In this document: in pieces, positions 14,939 through 22,010 of the stretch
Layout of the letters: each line of letters opens with the position of its first letter
How positions within the stretch are numbered: position 1 is the first letter of the stretch
NCBI GenBank assembly: GCA_051955985.1
Contig: JBQCGD010000163.1
Span: 1 to 37,663, forward strand
Source of the DNA: DATKPA01 sp051955985
GTDB lineage: Bacteria; Planctomycetota; Phycisphaerae; WQYP01
Length of the DNA stretch: 37,663 nucleotides
Direction of reading: 5' to 3'
Position numbers and translations under genes: made by a program
Notes under the pieces: generated by a model
The model's database searches: none
The model's input: only the letters and a program-made list of their open reading frames with translations
Told to the model about the DNA's origin: nothing

Positions 14939-16576
14939 TCAGGAATCGCGGTGCGCGAGGGCCGCGACCATCGAAAGAAACTCCGCGGGCTCCACCGGTT
15001 TGGAAATGTGGCGCTGATAACCGGCGCGCAGCGCCCGCGTGCGATCTTCCGGGCGGGCGAAGGCGGTCACCGCGATCGCGGGCAGGGCCTCGGCGTCCGC
15101 CACCGTAGAGCGGACGGAGTCGATAAACGCGTACCCATCCATCTCCGGCATGCCGATGTCCGAAACCAGGACATCCGGACGAAACGTCGGAACGAGCTGC
15201 AACGCCTCCCGCGCGGAGGGGGCGGTCGTCACCTCCGCGTGGCATTCCACAAGGAGCCGCCGCAGGAGCCGCCGGGCATCGTCATCATCATCGACGACGA
15301 GGATGCGGACGCCGGCAAGGTCGGGATGGTCGTGCCTCGCGCGGGCGGAGGCATCACCATCGGAAGGAACGCCCGCCTCCTGCGGCGCAACGCGCGGGAA
15401 AAGGACCGTGAAGGTGGCGCCGCGGTTTTCCCCTTCGCTCGCCACGGAGATAGACCCCCCGTGAAGTTCGACCAGGTGCTTGACGATCGCCAGGCCGAGA
15501 CCCAGCCCGCCGAACTTGCGCGTGGTGGTGGCGTCGGCCTGGCGGAAGCGTTCGAAGACGTGCGGGAGGAATTCGGGCGTGATGCCCTTGCCCGTGTCGG
15601 CGACGCGGAGTTCGATGTGGCCCTCCGCCGGCCGGAGCGAAACGGAAATCGTCCCGCCCGCGGCGGTGAACTTGATGGCGTTGGAGAGAAAGTTCCAGAG
15701 GATCTGCTGGAAGCGCCCCGGGTCCGCCAGCACCTGGCCGGCGCGTTCAATGTGCTGCTCCACGCGTATGCCGGCGGCCTCTGCGGAAGGCTGGACCGAG
15801 GCGATCGCGGCGGCGACAACGGCGGCGGGATCGATCAGCCGCTTATCGAGCCGCACCTTGCCCGAGATGATCCGCGACATGTCCAGCAGGTCGTCGATCA
15901 GCTGCGCCTGCAGGCGGGCGTTGCGCTCGATGATTTCGGCCCCTTCGCGCACTTCCTTGGGATCGTTGGCCATGCGGGAAAGGACCTGCGTCCAGCCGAG
16001 GATCGCGTTCAGGGGGGTGCGGAGTTCGTGCGAGACGGTGGCGAGGAATTCGTCCTTGAGGCGGTTGGCGCGCTCGGCATCGCCGCGCGCCGCCCGCTCG
16101 CTTTCCAGGAGCTGCTCGCGTTCCTTCTGGCTGCGTTGGATTTCCTCAATCTGGTCGCGGATCTGGTATTGCCGCTGTCGCGAGCGGACGGCCGACTGGA
16201 TGGCGCTGGCCAGCGATCGCATCGGCGCGGGGCGCTCGAGGATCGTGACGTTCCGCAGCGCCGTGAGCGTCTGGGCGGAGATGGGCGAGGTGCCGTCGGA
16301 ACGGGCGAGGATGACGATCGGAATTTCCGACCACGCCGGCTGCTGCGAGAGGGCCGCGACAAATCCCTGGATGGCCTGGGTGGCGAAGGCGTCCTCCGTC
16401 AGAAGGATGGCGCCCGCCCCCTGCTGAAACTGGTGGACCAGCTCGGGAACGGTGCGGCAGGAGAGGCAGATGACGCCGGCGTCGGCGAGAAGGGCACGTG
16501 TCACCTGGGCGTCGCGCTCAGTGGGCGCGAGCACGAGGACACGAGAGTGCAGGGGGGCATCGTTGGCGGTGGTCAT
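14939..16576 (-). CDS. Hybrid histidine kinase with degenerate N-terminal receiver and C-terminal receiver
   Basis: 545 residues, soluble, with no membrane segment. Residues about 12-130 look like a receiver fold without a proper phospho-acceptor pocket (GAILLTEDAF). A coiled coil at about 132-178 leads to the HisKA domain with FLATVSHELRTPLN, His183. The ATPase domain has the N box WNFLSNAIKF (Asn299), the G1 box DTGKGI and the G2 box GLGLGLAI. The C-terminal receiver (about 424-545) has VVDDDDDAR, Asp473 in VSDIGMPEMDG and Lys526 in SKP. The ATG overlaps the stop of the KaiC-like gene by four bases, so the two are translationally coupled. Input is therefore probably cytosolic, perhaps from the KaiC partner. 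No DNA-binding output is encoded here. Confidence 0.92.
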   Translation of the reverse strand: MTTANDAPLHSRVLVLAPTERDAQVTRALLADAGVICLSCRTVPELVHQFQQGAGAILLTEDAFATQAIQGFVAALSQQPAWSEIPIVILARSDGTSPISAQTLTALRNVTILERPAPMRSLASAIQSAVRSRQRQYQIRDQIEEIQRSQKEREQLLESERAARGDAERANRLKDEFLATVSHELRTPLNAILGWTQVLSRMANDPKEVREGAEIIERNARLQAQLIDDLLDMSRIISGKVRLDKRLIDPAAVVAAAIASVQPSAEAAGIRVEQHIERAGQVLADPGRFQQILWNFLSNAIKFTAAGGTISVSLRPAEGHIELRVADTGKGITPEFLPHVFERFRQADATTTRKFGGLGLGLAIVKHLVELHGGSISVASEGENRGATFTVLFPRVAPQEAGVPSDGDASARARHDHPDLAGVRILVVDDDDDARRLLRRLLVECHAEVTTAPSAREALQLVPTFRPDVLVSDIGMPEMDGYAFIDSVRSTVADAEALPAIAVTAFARPEDRTRALRAGYQRHISKPVEPAEFLSMVAALAHRDS

Positions 16577-18078
16577 TGGGCCTCGGAGACGGAAGATCCG
16601 CGGATGGCGTCGGGGGTCAGGATCTCGGGCACGCCCGTGAAAATGCCGTGGAATTGCGAGAGCGGCGCCGAGAGGTGGATACCGCGGCTATCGAGGGTGA
16701 GTTCGCGAATCGTTTCCTCGTGCGGGCCGCTGCGCTTCTTCACGACCGAAATGGCCTTCTTCACCTTGCCGGCGACTTCGAAGTAGCGGAAGAGGACGAC
16801 GCAGTCGGCAAGGTACGACGTGTCCACCGGCGTGGCCATCGAGCCGGTGAGGCCGTGCTGGGCGATGACCATAAAAGTAGTCACGCCGCGGCGGCCGAGA
16901 TACGAGAGCAGCTCGTGCAACTGGATCGTCAGGAAGCGTTCCTCCGGCATCGCGTTCATGTAGCCGTTCAGGCTGTCAATGACGACCACCCGGGCATTGT
17001 CCTTCTCGACGGCATCGCGAACCAGCGCCGCAAACTCGCCGGGCGAGACCTCGGCGGGATCGAGCTGTCTCAGCTTGACCTGGCCGGCGGCCGTCCCTTC
17101 CTTGAAGCGGATGCCAAGCGAGTCGGTGCGTTCCTCGAGGGTGTCGACGCTTTCGTCGAAGGTGAAGATGATGGCGTGGTCGCCCCGCTGCGCGGCGGCA
17201 ACGGCGTACTGGACGGCAATGGTCGATTTGCCCGAGCCCGCGGGGCCGAGAAGGAGCGTCGAGGTGCCGCGATTCGGGCCGCCGCCCAGCAGCGCGTCGA
17301 GGGCCGTTACGCCGCTCTTGATGTTTCCCTTGGCAAAGGGCTCGCTGTGTTCGGCGGCGATGAGGCGCGGGAACACGACCAGGCCCCCTTCCTGGATGCA
17401 GAAGTCGTGGTAGCCGCCGCGGTATCGGGTGCCGCGGCATTTGAGGACGCGCAGCCGCCGCCGTTCTGCACCATACTCCGGCGCGAGTTGTTCCAGCGAG
17501 ATCACGCCGTGCGCGATCGAATGAAGCTGCCGGTCCGATTCTTCGGATGTGCGGTCATCCAGCAGCATCACCGTGCACTGCCGCCCGATGAAAAACTGCT
17601 TCAAGGCGAGGATCTGCCGGCGATAACGCAGCGCATTCTGTGCGATGAGCCGCATTTCAGAGAGCGAGTCAAACGCGATCCGCTTGGGCTTCAGGCGTTC
17701 GACGGCATCGAGAACCGATTTCGTCGTCTCGCTGAGTTCCACTTCAGACGGGTGATACATCGTGAGATGGGCATCGGGCGAAAGGTCCTGTTCGCTGGCG
17801 ACGAGCTCGATGATTTCGATGGCGTCGAGGGACCAGCCGTGGGATGCGGCGACGGCGGCGAGCTCTTCCTTGGTTTCGGACAGCGTGACGTACAGCCCTT
17901 TTTCACCGAGGCGCGCCCCCTCGAGCAGGTATTGCATCGCCAGCGTCGTTTTGCCCGCGCCGGGATCGCCGTCGACGAGGTAAAGGCGGTTCGGCACGAG
18001 TCCGCCGAGGAGGATATCGTCGAGTCCGGGAATGCCTGTGGCGGAACGTGCTCGGCCCGCGGTGGGGGGCTGCGACAT
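16573..18078 (-). CDS. KaiC-like tandem RecA-fold ATPase
   Basis: 501 residues from the ATG at 18078, which follows GGAGAG at good spacing; an upstream ATG at 18156 lacks this. Two KaiC/RadA-type domains are present. Domain 1 has Walker A GDPGAGKTT (37-45) and the sensor-like VTLSETKEEL. Domain 2 begins near KSGVTALDALLGGGPNRGT with Walker A GPAGSGKST (278-286), FTFDESVDTLEER and a Walker B-like VVVIDSLNGYM. The C-terminal part has SYLADCVVLFRYFEVAGKVKKAISVVKKR, typical of KaiC family members. KaiA and KaiB are absent. In bacteria outside cyanobacteria such KaiC homologues are often paired with histidine kinases, as here. A clock role is not implied. It is the first gene of a two-gene operon. 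Confidence 0.9.
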   Translation of the reverse strand: MSQPPTAGRARSATGIPGLDDILLGGLVPNRLYLVDGDPGAGKTTLAMQYLLEGARLGEKGLYVTLSETKEELAAVAASHGWSLDAIEIIELVASEQDLSPDAHLTMYHPSEVELSETTKSVLDAVERLKPKRIAFDSLSEMRLIAQNALRYRRQILALKQFFIGRQCTVMLLDDRTSEESDRQLHSIAHGVISLEQLAPEYGAERRRLRVLKCRGTRYRGGYHDFCIQEGGLVVFPRLIAAEHSEPFAKGNIKSGVTALDALLGGGPNRGTSTLLLGPAGSGKSTIAVQYAVAAAQRGDHAIIFTFDESVDTLEERTDSLGIRFKEGTAAGQVKLRQLDPAEVSPGEFAALVRDAVEKDNARVVVIDSLNGYMNAMPEERFLTIQLHELLSYLGRRGVTTFMVIAQHGLTGSMATPVDTSYLADCVVLFRYFEVAGKVKKAISVVKKRSGPHEETIRELTLDSRGIHLSAPLSQFHGIFTGVPEILTPDAIRGSSVSEAQ

Positions 18079-18599
18079 GGAACTCTCCAGGGGAGGAATG
18101 ACATCGTCAGCAGGCCGGGTCAACCGTTGGGCCGGAGTGCCGTCGAAAGGAGCCATAATAACGCATGTTGCAGTCCGCGTGACAGAGCGATTTCACCCTC
18201 CCGCGGCGAACAGTTGAGCGTGGGCAGGCAACTTTCGCGACCGAAACACGCGCCGGGCAGGACCGCCGGCCCTTCCCCGCCGGGCCCCGCCGATTCAGCG
18301 CCCCCCTTCGGCGATTAGCGCAATGCTCAACAATTTTGTTGCTCGCACCCATTTTGCGAGCTAGGCTTAGCAGTAGATGGCGGCGTGGCCGAGGAGGAGA
18401 AAGACTCGCGTCCAACGTCCTTGAGCGCCGCCTTCCGAAGGCAACCCACGTTGCCTTCAGCACCATCGAGGTTGCTGGATGCGGGTCGCGGTCAGGCATG
18501 GGGCATGGATGTCCCGAGAGAGGCTGACCCAGCGTTGGGCGAGCCGTTCCTGCCCCGGTTAATGCTGACCGGAACCCTGTTTTAAAGGGTCCTTCACGG
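18079..18599 (+). other. Divergent intergenic region between the KaiC-like operon and phoH
   Basis: No coding gene is supported. It contains the 14-bp palindrome-like CAACAATTTTGTTG at 18328-18341, an inverted repeat CTCGCA / TGCGAG at 18342-18360, and then the hairpin-rich stretch annotated separately at 18371-18599. The promoter of the KaiC operon should lie in the left part, but no convincing hexamers were found. Confidence 0.5.
18371..18599 (+). ncRNA. Candidate structured RNA or 5' leader of phoH
   Basis: A run of local inverted repeats, read 5'->3' on the plus strand: GGCGGCG 18379-18385 with CGCCGCC 18426-18432; GAAGGCAAC-CCAC-GTTGCCTTC 18437-18458; GGTCAG 18490-18495 with CTGACC 18534-18539, enclosing GGGGCAT / ATGTCCC at 18500-18515; CCGGT / ACCGG 18555-18572; ACCCT / AGGGT 18574-18590. 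The last hairpin contains the only Shine-Dalgarno-like bases (AAGGG) before the phoH ATG. I do not recognise it as SRP RNA, RNase P, tmRNA or a known riboswitch. It could be a cis-regulatory leader or a separate small RNA. Confidence 0.4.
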
Positions 18600-19967
18600 A
18601 TGGCAAAAGAAATTCCTCCCCCGTCGGACATGAAATACTTTGTCCTGGACACCAACGTCCTCCTGCACAATCCCAATTCGCTTTTCGCCTTCGCCGACAA
18701 CCACGTCATCATCCCCTTCGACGTCCTCGAAGAACTCGACAAGTTCAAAAAGGACTCCACCGACGTCGGACGCTCCGCCCGCACCGCCATCCGCCACATC
18801 GATACCCTCCGCGAAAAAGGACACCTCAATGAGGGCGTCCGCTGGAACGGCCACGGCGGCACCATCCGCGTCTACATGGATACCTACGGCGACCCCGTCC
18901 CCGGTCTCTCCTTCGAAAAAACCGACAACCGCATCATCGGCGTCGCCTACCATCTCAAAAAGGAAGGCAAGCCCGCCGTCTTCATCTCCAAGGACATCAA
19001 CGCCCGCATCAAGTCCGATTCCCTCGGCATCACCACCGAAGACTTCGAAAACCAGAAGGTCGATTACGAAACGCTCTACACCGGCTACCGCGAGTTGACC
19101 GTCTCTTCCTCCGTCATCGACCGCCTCTACGCCGAAAAACGCCTCTCCATCAACGACCCCCTCCTCGCCGCCCTCAACCCGAAACTCTTCCCCAACGAAT
19201 ACGTGCTGCTCAAGGCCAGCGGAGAAGAATCGCAGACCGGCCTCGCCCGCTATGTCCCCAGCGCCCAGGCCGTGCTGCCGCTCTCGCGGATGAAAAAAGC
19301 CGTCTTCGGCGTCACCGCCCGCAACCTCCAGCAGATCATGGCGCTCGACCTCCTGCTCGATGACGATGTGCAGATGGTCACGCTCATGGGCACCGCCGGC
19401 ACCGGCAAAACGCTGCTCGCCCTCGCCGCCGGCATGCACAAATGCTTCCAGGAACAACGCTACGAACGCCTCCTCGTCGCCCGCCCGATCATGCCGATGG
19501 GCAAGGACATCGGCTATCTCCCCGGCACGAAGGATGAAAAACTCTCCGCCTGGATGAAGCCGATCTTCGACAACCTCGAATTCCTCCTCACCGACCGCCG
19601 CGTCCACTCCGGCGAAACCGCCAACGTCGAAGCCAAACTCAAAGGCTACGTCGAGTCCGGCAAACTCGTCCTCGAAGCCCTCACCTACATCCGCGGCCGC
19701 TCCATCCCGCACCAGTTCATGGTCGTCGATGAAGCCCAGAACCTCACCCCGCACGAAATCAAAACGATCGCATCCCGCGTCGGCGAGGGGACCAAACTCG
19801 TCCTCACCGGCGACGCCGAGCAGATCGACAACCCCTATTTGGACGCCAATTCCAACGGCTTGTCCTTCACGATCGAACGCCTGAAGCAATCCGAACTCGT
19901 CGGCCACGTCACCCTCGCCCGCCCCGAACGCAGCAGCCTCGCGAGCCTCGTGGTGAAAGAACTGTAA
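18600..19967 (+). CDS. PhoH family protein with N-terminal PIN domain (YlaK-like)
   Basis: 455 residues from the ATG at 18600. The PIN-type RNase domain (about 1-150) starts YFVLDTNVLLHNP and includes IPFDVLEELDKFKK and GRSARTAIRHID. The PhoH ATPase domain (about 220-455) has Walker A MGTAGTGKT (264-271), Walker B FMVVDEAQNL with Asp377-Glu378, and KLVLTGDAEQID. Family members are predicted RNA helicase-nucleases in RNA turnover. The gene is monocistronic and lies behind a hairpin-rich leader whose last stem holds the AAGGG. It is the first gene in the window with strongly C-ending codons. The promoter of the next operon overlaps its 3' end. Confidence 0.92.
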   Translation: MAKEIPPPSDMKYFVLDTNVLLHNPNSLFAFADNHVIIPFDVLEELDKFKKDSTDVGRSARTAIRHIDTLREKGHLNEGVRWNGHGGTIRVYMDTYGDPVPGLSFEKTDNRIIGVAYHLKKEGKPAVFISKDINARIKSDSLGITTEDFENQKVDYETLYTGYRELTVSSSVIDRLYAEKRLSINDPLLAALNPKLFPNEYVLLKASGEESQTGLARYVPSAQAVLPLSRMKKAVFGVTARNLQQIMALDLLLDDDVQMVTLMGTAGTGKTLLALAAGMHKCFQEQRYERLLVARPIMPMGKDIGYLPGTKDEKLSAWMKPIFDNLEFLLTDRRVHSGETANVEAKLKGYVESGKLVLEALTYIRGRSIPHQFMVVDEAQNLTPHEIKTIASRVGEGTKLVLTGDAEQIDNPYLDANSNGLSFTIERLKQSELVGHVTLARPERSSLASLVVKEL

Positions 19968-19982
19968 GGCATTTGCTATAAT
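19953..19982 (+). promoter_or_regulatory. Promoter of the toxin-antitoxin operon
   Basis: TATAAT at 19977-19982 is a perfect -10, preceded by TG one base away (extended -10, TGCTATAAT). A weak -35 GTGAAA lies at 19953-19958 with an 18-base spacer, inside the end of phoH. GAGGG at 19996-20000 then precedes the ATG at 20010. The same TGCTATAAT string drives the cassette at 31300. Confidence 0.7.
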
Positions 19983-20009
19983 AAAGAAAAATCGCGAGGG
20001 AATAAGCAA

Positions 20010-20210
20010 ATGGCGAATGAAGAGGAAGATGTGAAATCACGCTTGGCAACGCTGGAAGCACGTGTGGAGTCCTTGGAATCGCAGTTGGAGCGTGCTCAAA
20101 GCGAGGCGGCGGTTGCGCGCAGCCTCGAGCAAATCAATCGCGGCGAAGGAATTCCCGCACGCGATGCATTGGAGAGTCTTCGTCAGAAATACAACATTCC
20201 CGTCCGATGA
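20010..20210 (+). CDS. Putative antitoxin of a ParE-type toxin-antitoxin pair
   Basis: 66 residues, acidic, and almost entirely predicted helix. A coiled-coil core (KSRLATLEARVESLESQLERAQSEA) is followed by GEGIPARDALESLRQKYNIPVR, a C-terminal segment likely to bind the toxin. No ribbon-helix-helix or other clear DNA-binding domain is visible. The ATG follows GAGGG at nine bases, and the stop overlaps the toxin start by four bases (ATGA). Base composition is less GC-rich than phoH and lacks the local C bias, suggesting recent acquisition. Assignment rests on size, position and partner rather than a recognised antitoxin family. Confidence 0.65.
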   Translation: MANEEEDVKSRLATLEARVESLESQLERAQSEAAVARSLEQINRGEGIPARDALESLRQKYNIPVR

Positions 20211-20509
20211 CCTACACCGTGATTTATTCGCCGCATGCGTTGGCCGAGCTTGACGCAGCGTATGCTTGGCAAGTCGAAGAGACGCCGCAGCATGCGCCCG
20301 AGTGGCACAATTCACTTGTGGAAGCGACGTTATCGCTAGAGCAAAATCCCGAACGCTGCCCCATCGCGCCGGATTTCCGAAATCATCCCGAAGAAGTCCG
20401 GCAACTGCTTCATGGCACTCGGCGGCACGCGTATCGCATTCTTTTCACCGTCCGCGGGAACTCGGTTTATATCCTGCACGTCCGGCATGCTGCACGCACC
20501 TGGATGTAA
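20207..20509 (+). CDS. RelE/ParE family toxin
   Basis: 100 residues with the compact ParE/RelE fold pattern: an N-terminal strand MTYTVIYSPHALAELDAAYAW, two helices, then three strands including HAYRILFTVRGNSVYILHVRHAARTWM. The closing strand with Arg and His (VRHAAR) is typical of this superfamily; members either cleave ribosome-bound mRNA or poison gyrase, and the sequence alone does not say which. It is translationally coupled to the upstream antitoxin by an ATGA overlap. The gene ends inside a 14-bp palindrome shared with the stop region of the convergent neighbour. Confidence 0.8.
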   Translation: MTYTVIYSPHALAELDAAYAWQVEETPQHAPEWHNSLVEATLSLEQNPERCPIAPDFRNHPEEVRQLLHGTRRHAYRILFTVRGNSVYILHVRHAARTWM

Positions 20510-20521
20510 CCGCTAGCGGTT
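20508..20521. repeat. 14-bp perfect palindrome spanning two convergent stop codons
   Basis: AACCGCTAGCGGTT overlaps the toxin stop TAA (20507-20509) and contains the stop of the minus-strand membrane protein (20513-20515). It can form a short hairpin on either strand but has no T run. Confidence 0.6.
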
Positions 20522-21844
20522 GACAGCATCCATCCGCAAAATATGCCGCAGCGACGCGACAATCTGCGAATCCATCGGATCAAACATCGCCCGGTCCATG
20601 CTCGCATTGGCAACCGGCGTCGTCCCCCCGATGTTGTGCCGCCGCGACCACTGATTGGTATCACCGAACACGCCGATCACCTGGATCGTGATCGAAAGCG
20701 CAACCAGCGGAAGCGCCAGCCCCCGCACCAGCCCCGGCGAGACATTCGCAACGGTCACCGCCACCAGCAGCGCCAGCGTCGGACAGATCTCGCACAAATA
20801 CCGCGGCCCATAGCACCACCCGCCATACCACGCCCACCACTTCGAATACAGCAACAGCGTGGCAACGCTCGCCGCGAGGAATGTCGCAAGAAATAGCGCC
20901 GTCGCCCGCGGCGTGCTCTTGCGAAACACAAAGTACAACGCAGGAATCGCCAGAACGAACGCCGGCGTGTAAACGAACAATCCCCGGTTCGGAGAAATCG
21001 TCAGCCCCGCCAGCCCATGCAGCAGGGGAGTGGACCACAGAAACGTGTCGTTCCCCGCCCCGTACCCGCCCGAAAACGCATGCTGAAAGTGAATCTGGTT
21101 GTACAACAGAAAGAGCCCGAACGGCACCGCCGCCGCCACGGAGTAAAGGACCGTCGCCCGCACCTTCCGCGCCATCAGCAGCATCCCAAACGCCGCCGCC
21201 GCGAAAAGCAGTGACGTCGGCCGCGTCATGATCGCCATCCCCATGCACACGCCGGCCACCAGCGAAAACACAACCTGCTCCCGCGGCGTCACGGTTTCCA
21301 GAAGCCGATACAAGAGATACATCGCCAGCGTCAGAAAAAACGCCGCCGGCGCATGCATCCACAGCGCCTGCGCCCCCGTCGAATAAAGCACGCTCCCCGC
21401 CCCCAGCAGAATCGCCGCCAAAAGCGCCCCGCGCGGCGCCACCCGCAGCGCCAGCAAATACGTCACCCCCACCGACCCCGCCGCATACAACGCCGCCGCC
21501 AGCTTCCCCAGATCCATCATCCCCTTGAAACCCAAGGGCGCCGCGCGCAACATCGCCACCGGCGCCACCACCGGCACCGCCGCAATCGCACTCCCCGGCG
21601 GAAACAAGGAAATCCGCGCCCCATCCGCCATCGTGTACATCAACACCGCATGCACATGCGACTGCACATCCGCATACGCCGCCGTATCAAAGTTCAAATG
21701 CCGCACCAGCGACCACGCCACATACGGCGCCGCAATCACATCCACCTGGATGATCGGCTGCGGATGCACGTAATAAAACGCGAGAAACGCAAAGAAGAGC
21801 ACCAGGGCCTGCCGCCCCGGCGAAAGTTGGTAAAAACGCCGCAT
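20513..21844 (-). CDS. Polytopic membrane protein, probable GT-C glycosyltransferase
   Basis: 443 residues with about ten hydrophobic segments. The start is the ATG at 21844 (MRRFYQLSPGRQALVLFFAFLAFYYV). The loop after the first membrane helix contains Asp in QVDVIAAPYVAWSLV, a possible GT-C acidic residue but not a clean Asp-Asp/Glu motif. The block YSKWWAWYGGWCYGPRYLCEICPTLAL is shared by many predicted membrane-bound mannosyltransferase-like proteins. The C-terminus is soluble and short. Family assignment is tentative and the substrate unknown. The gene is convergent with the toxin, with only three bases between the stops. Confidence 0.65.
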   Translation of the reverse strand: MRRFYQLSPGRQALVLFFAFLAFYYVHPQPIIQVDVIAAPYVAWSLVRHLNFDTAAYADVQSHVHAVLMYTMADGARISLFPPGSAIAAVPVVAPVAMLRAAPLGFKGMMDLGKLAAALYAAGSVGVTYLLALRVAPRGALLAAILLGAGSVLYSTGAQALWMHAPAAFFLTLAMYLLYRLLETVTPREQVVFSLVAGVCMGMAIMTRPTSLLFAAAAFGMLLMARKVRATVLYSVAAAVPFGLFLLYNQIHFQHAFSGGYGAGNDTFLWSTPLLHGLAGLTISPNRGLFVYTPAFVLAIPALYFVFRKSTPRATALFLATFLAASVATLLLYSKWWAWYGGWCYGPRYLCEICPTLALLVAVTVANVSPGLVRGLALPLVALSITIQVIGVFGDTNQWSRRHNIGGTTPVANASMDRAMFDPMDSQIVASLRHILRMDAVNR

Positions 21845-21898
21845 GGCCGAAAGTGTACTGGCGACCAGCGCCCCAGTTAAGAGCCCCCTTCACCACAA

Positions 21899-21938
21899 AA
21901 ACACCTTTCGTGTCTTTGGTGTCTTTCGTGGCTCATTT
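21899..21938 (-). repeat. Dispersed ACGAAAG-type repeat, copy 2
   Basis: On the minus strand it begins AAATGAGCCACGAAAGACAC and continues with CAAAGACACGAAAGGTGTT. It matches 11712-11750 with a few substitutions and is intergenic, between the membrane protein start and the ureF stop. Confidence 0.75.
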
Positions 21939-21978
21939 ATTGTTCTGGAGTACAGCTTCGAACGCGCCCCCAACCTTA

Positions 21979-22010
21979 GGCCGACGCCCCCCCAAGGCGT
22001 CCGCCCCACC
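21979..22010 (+). repeat. REP-like palindromic element, copy 2
   Basis: GGCCGACG at 21979-21986 and CGTCCGCC at 21998-22005 (one stem mismatch), then CCACC. It is directly adjacent to the ureF stop (22011-22013). Same family as 6670-6706 and 37380-37405. Confidence 0.7.

Noticed and set aside
14600..16786. Long plus-strand open frame of about 728 codons opposite the kinase gene
   Set aside because: It is antisense to the histidine kinase, has no recognisable domains and an unnatural composition, while the minus strand shows all kinase and receiver motifs.
16498..18318. Plus-strand frame of about 606 codons across the KaiC-like gene
   Set aside because: It is the antisense frame of a gene with two Walker A motifs; no start signal and no domain.
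18379..18460. tRNA-like string GTGGCCGAGG reminiscent of a serine tRNA D-arm
   Set aside because: No matching acceptor stem, anticodon arm or TTC arm could be assembled around it.
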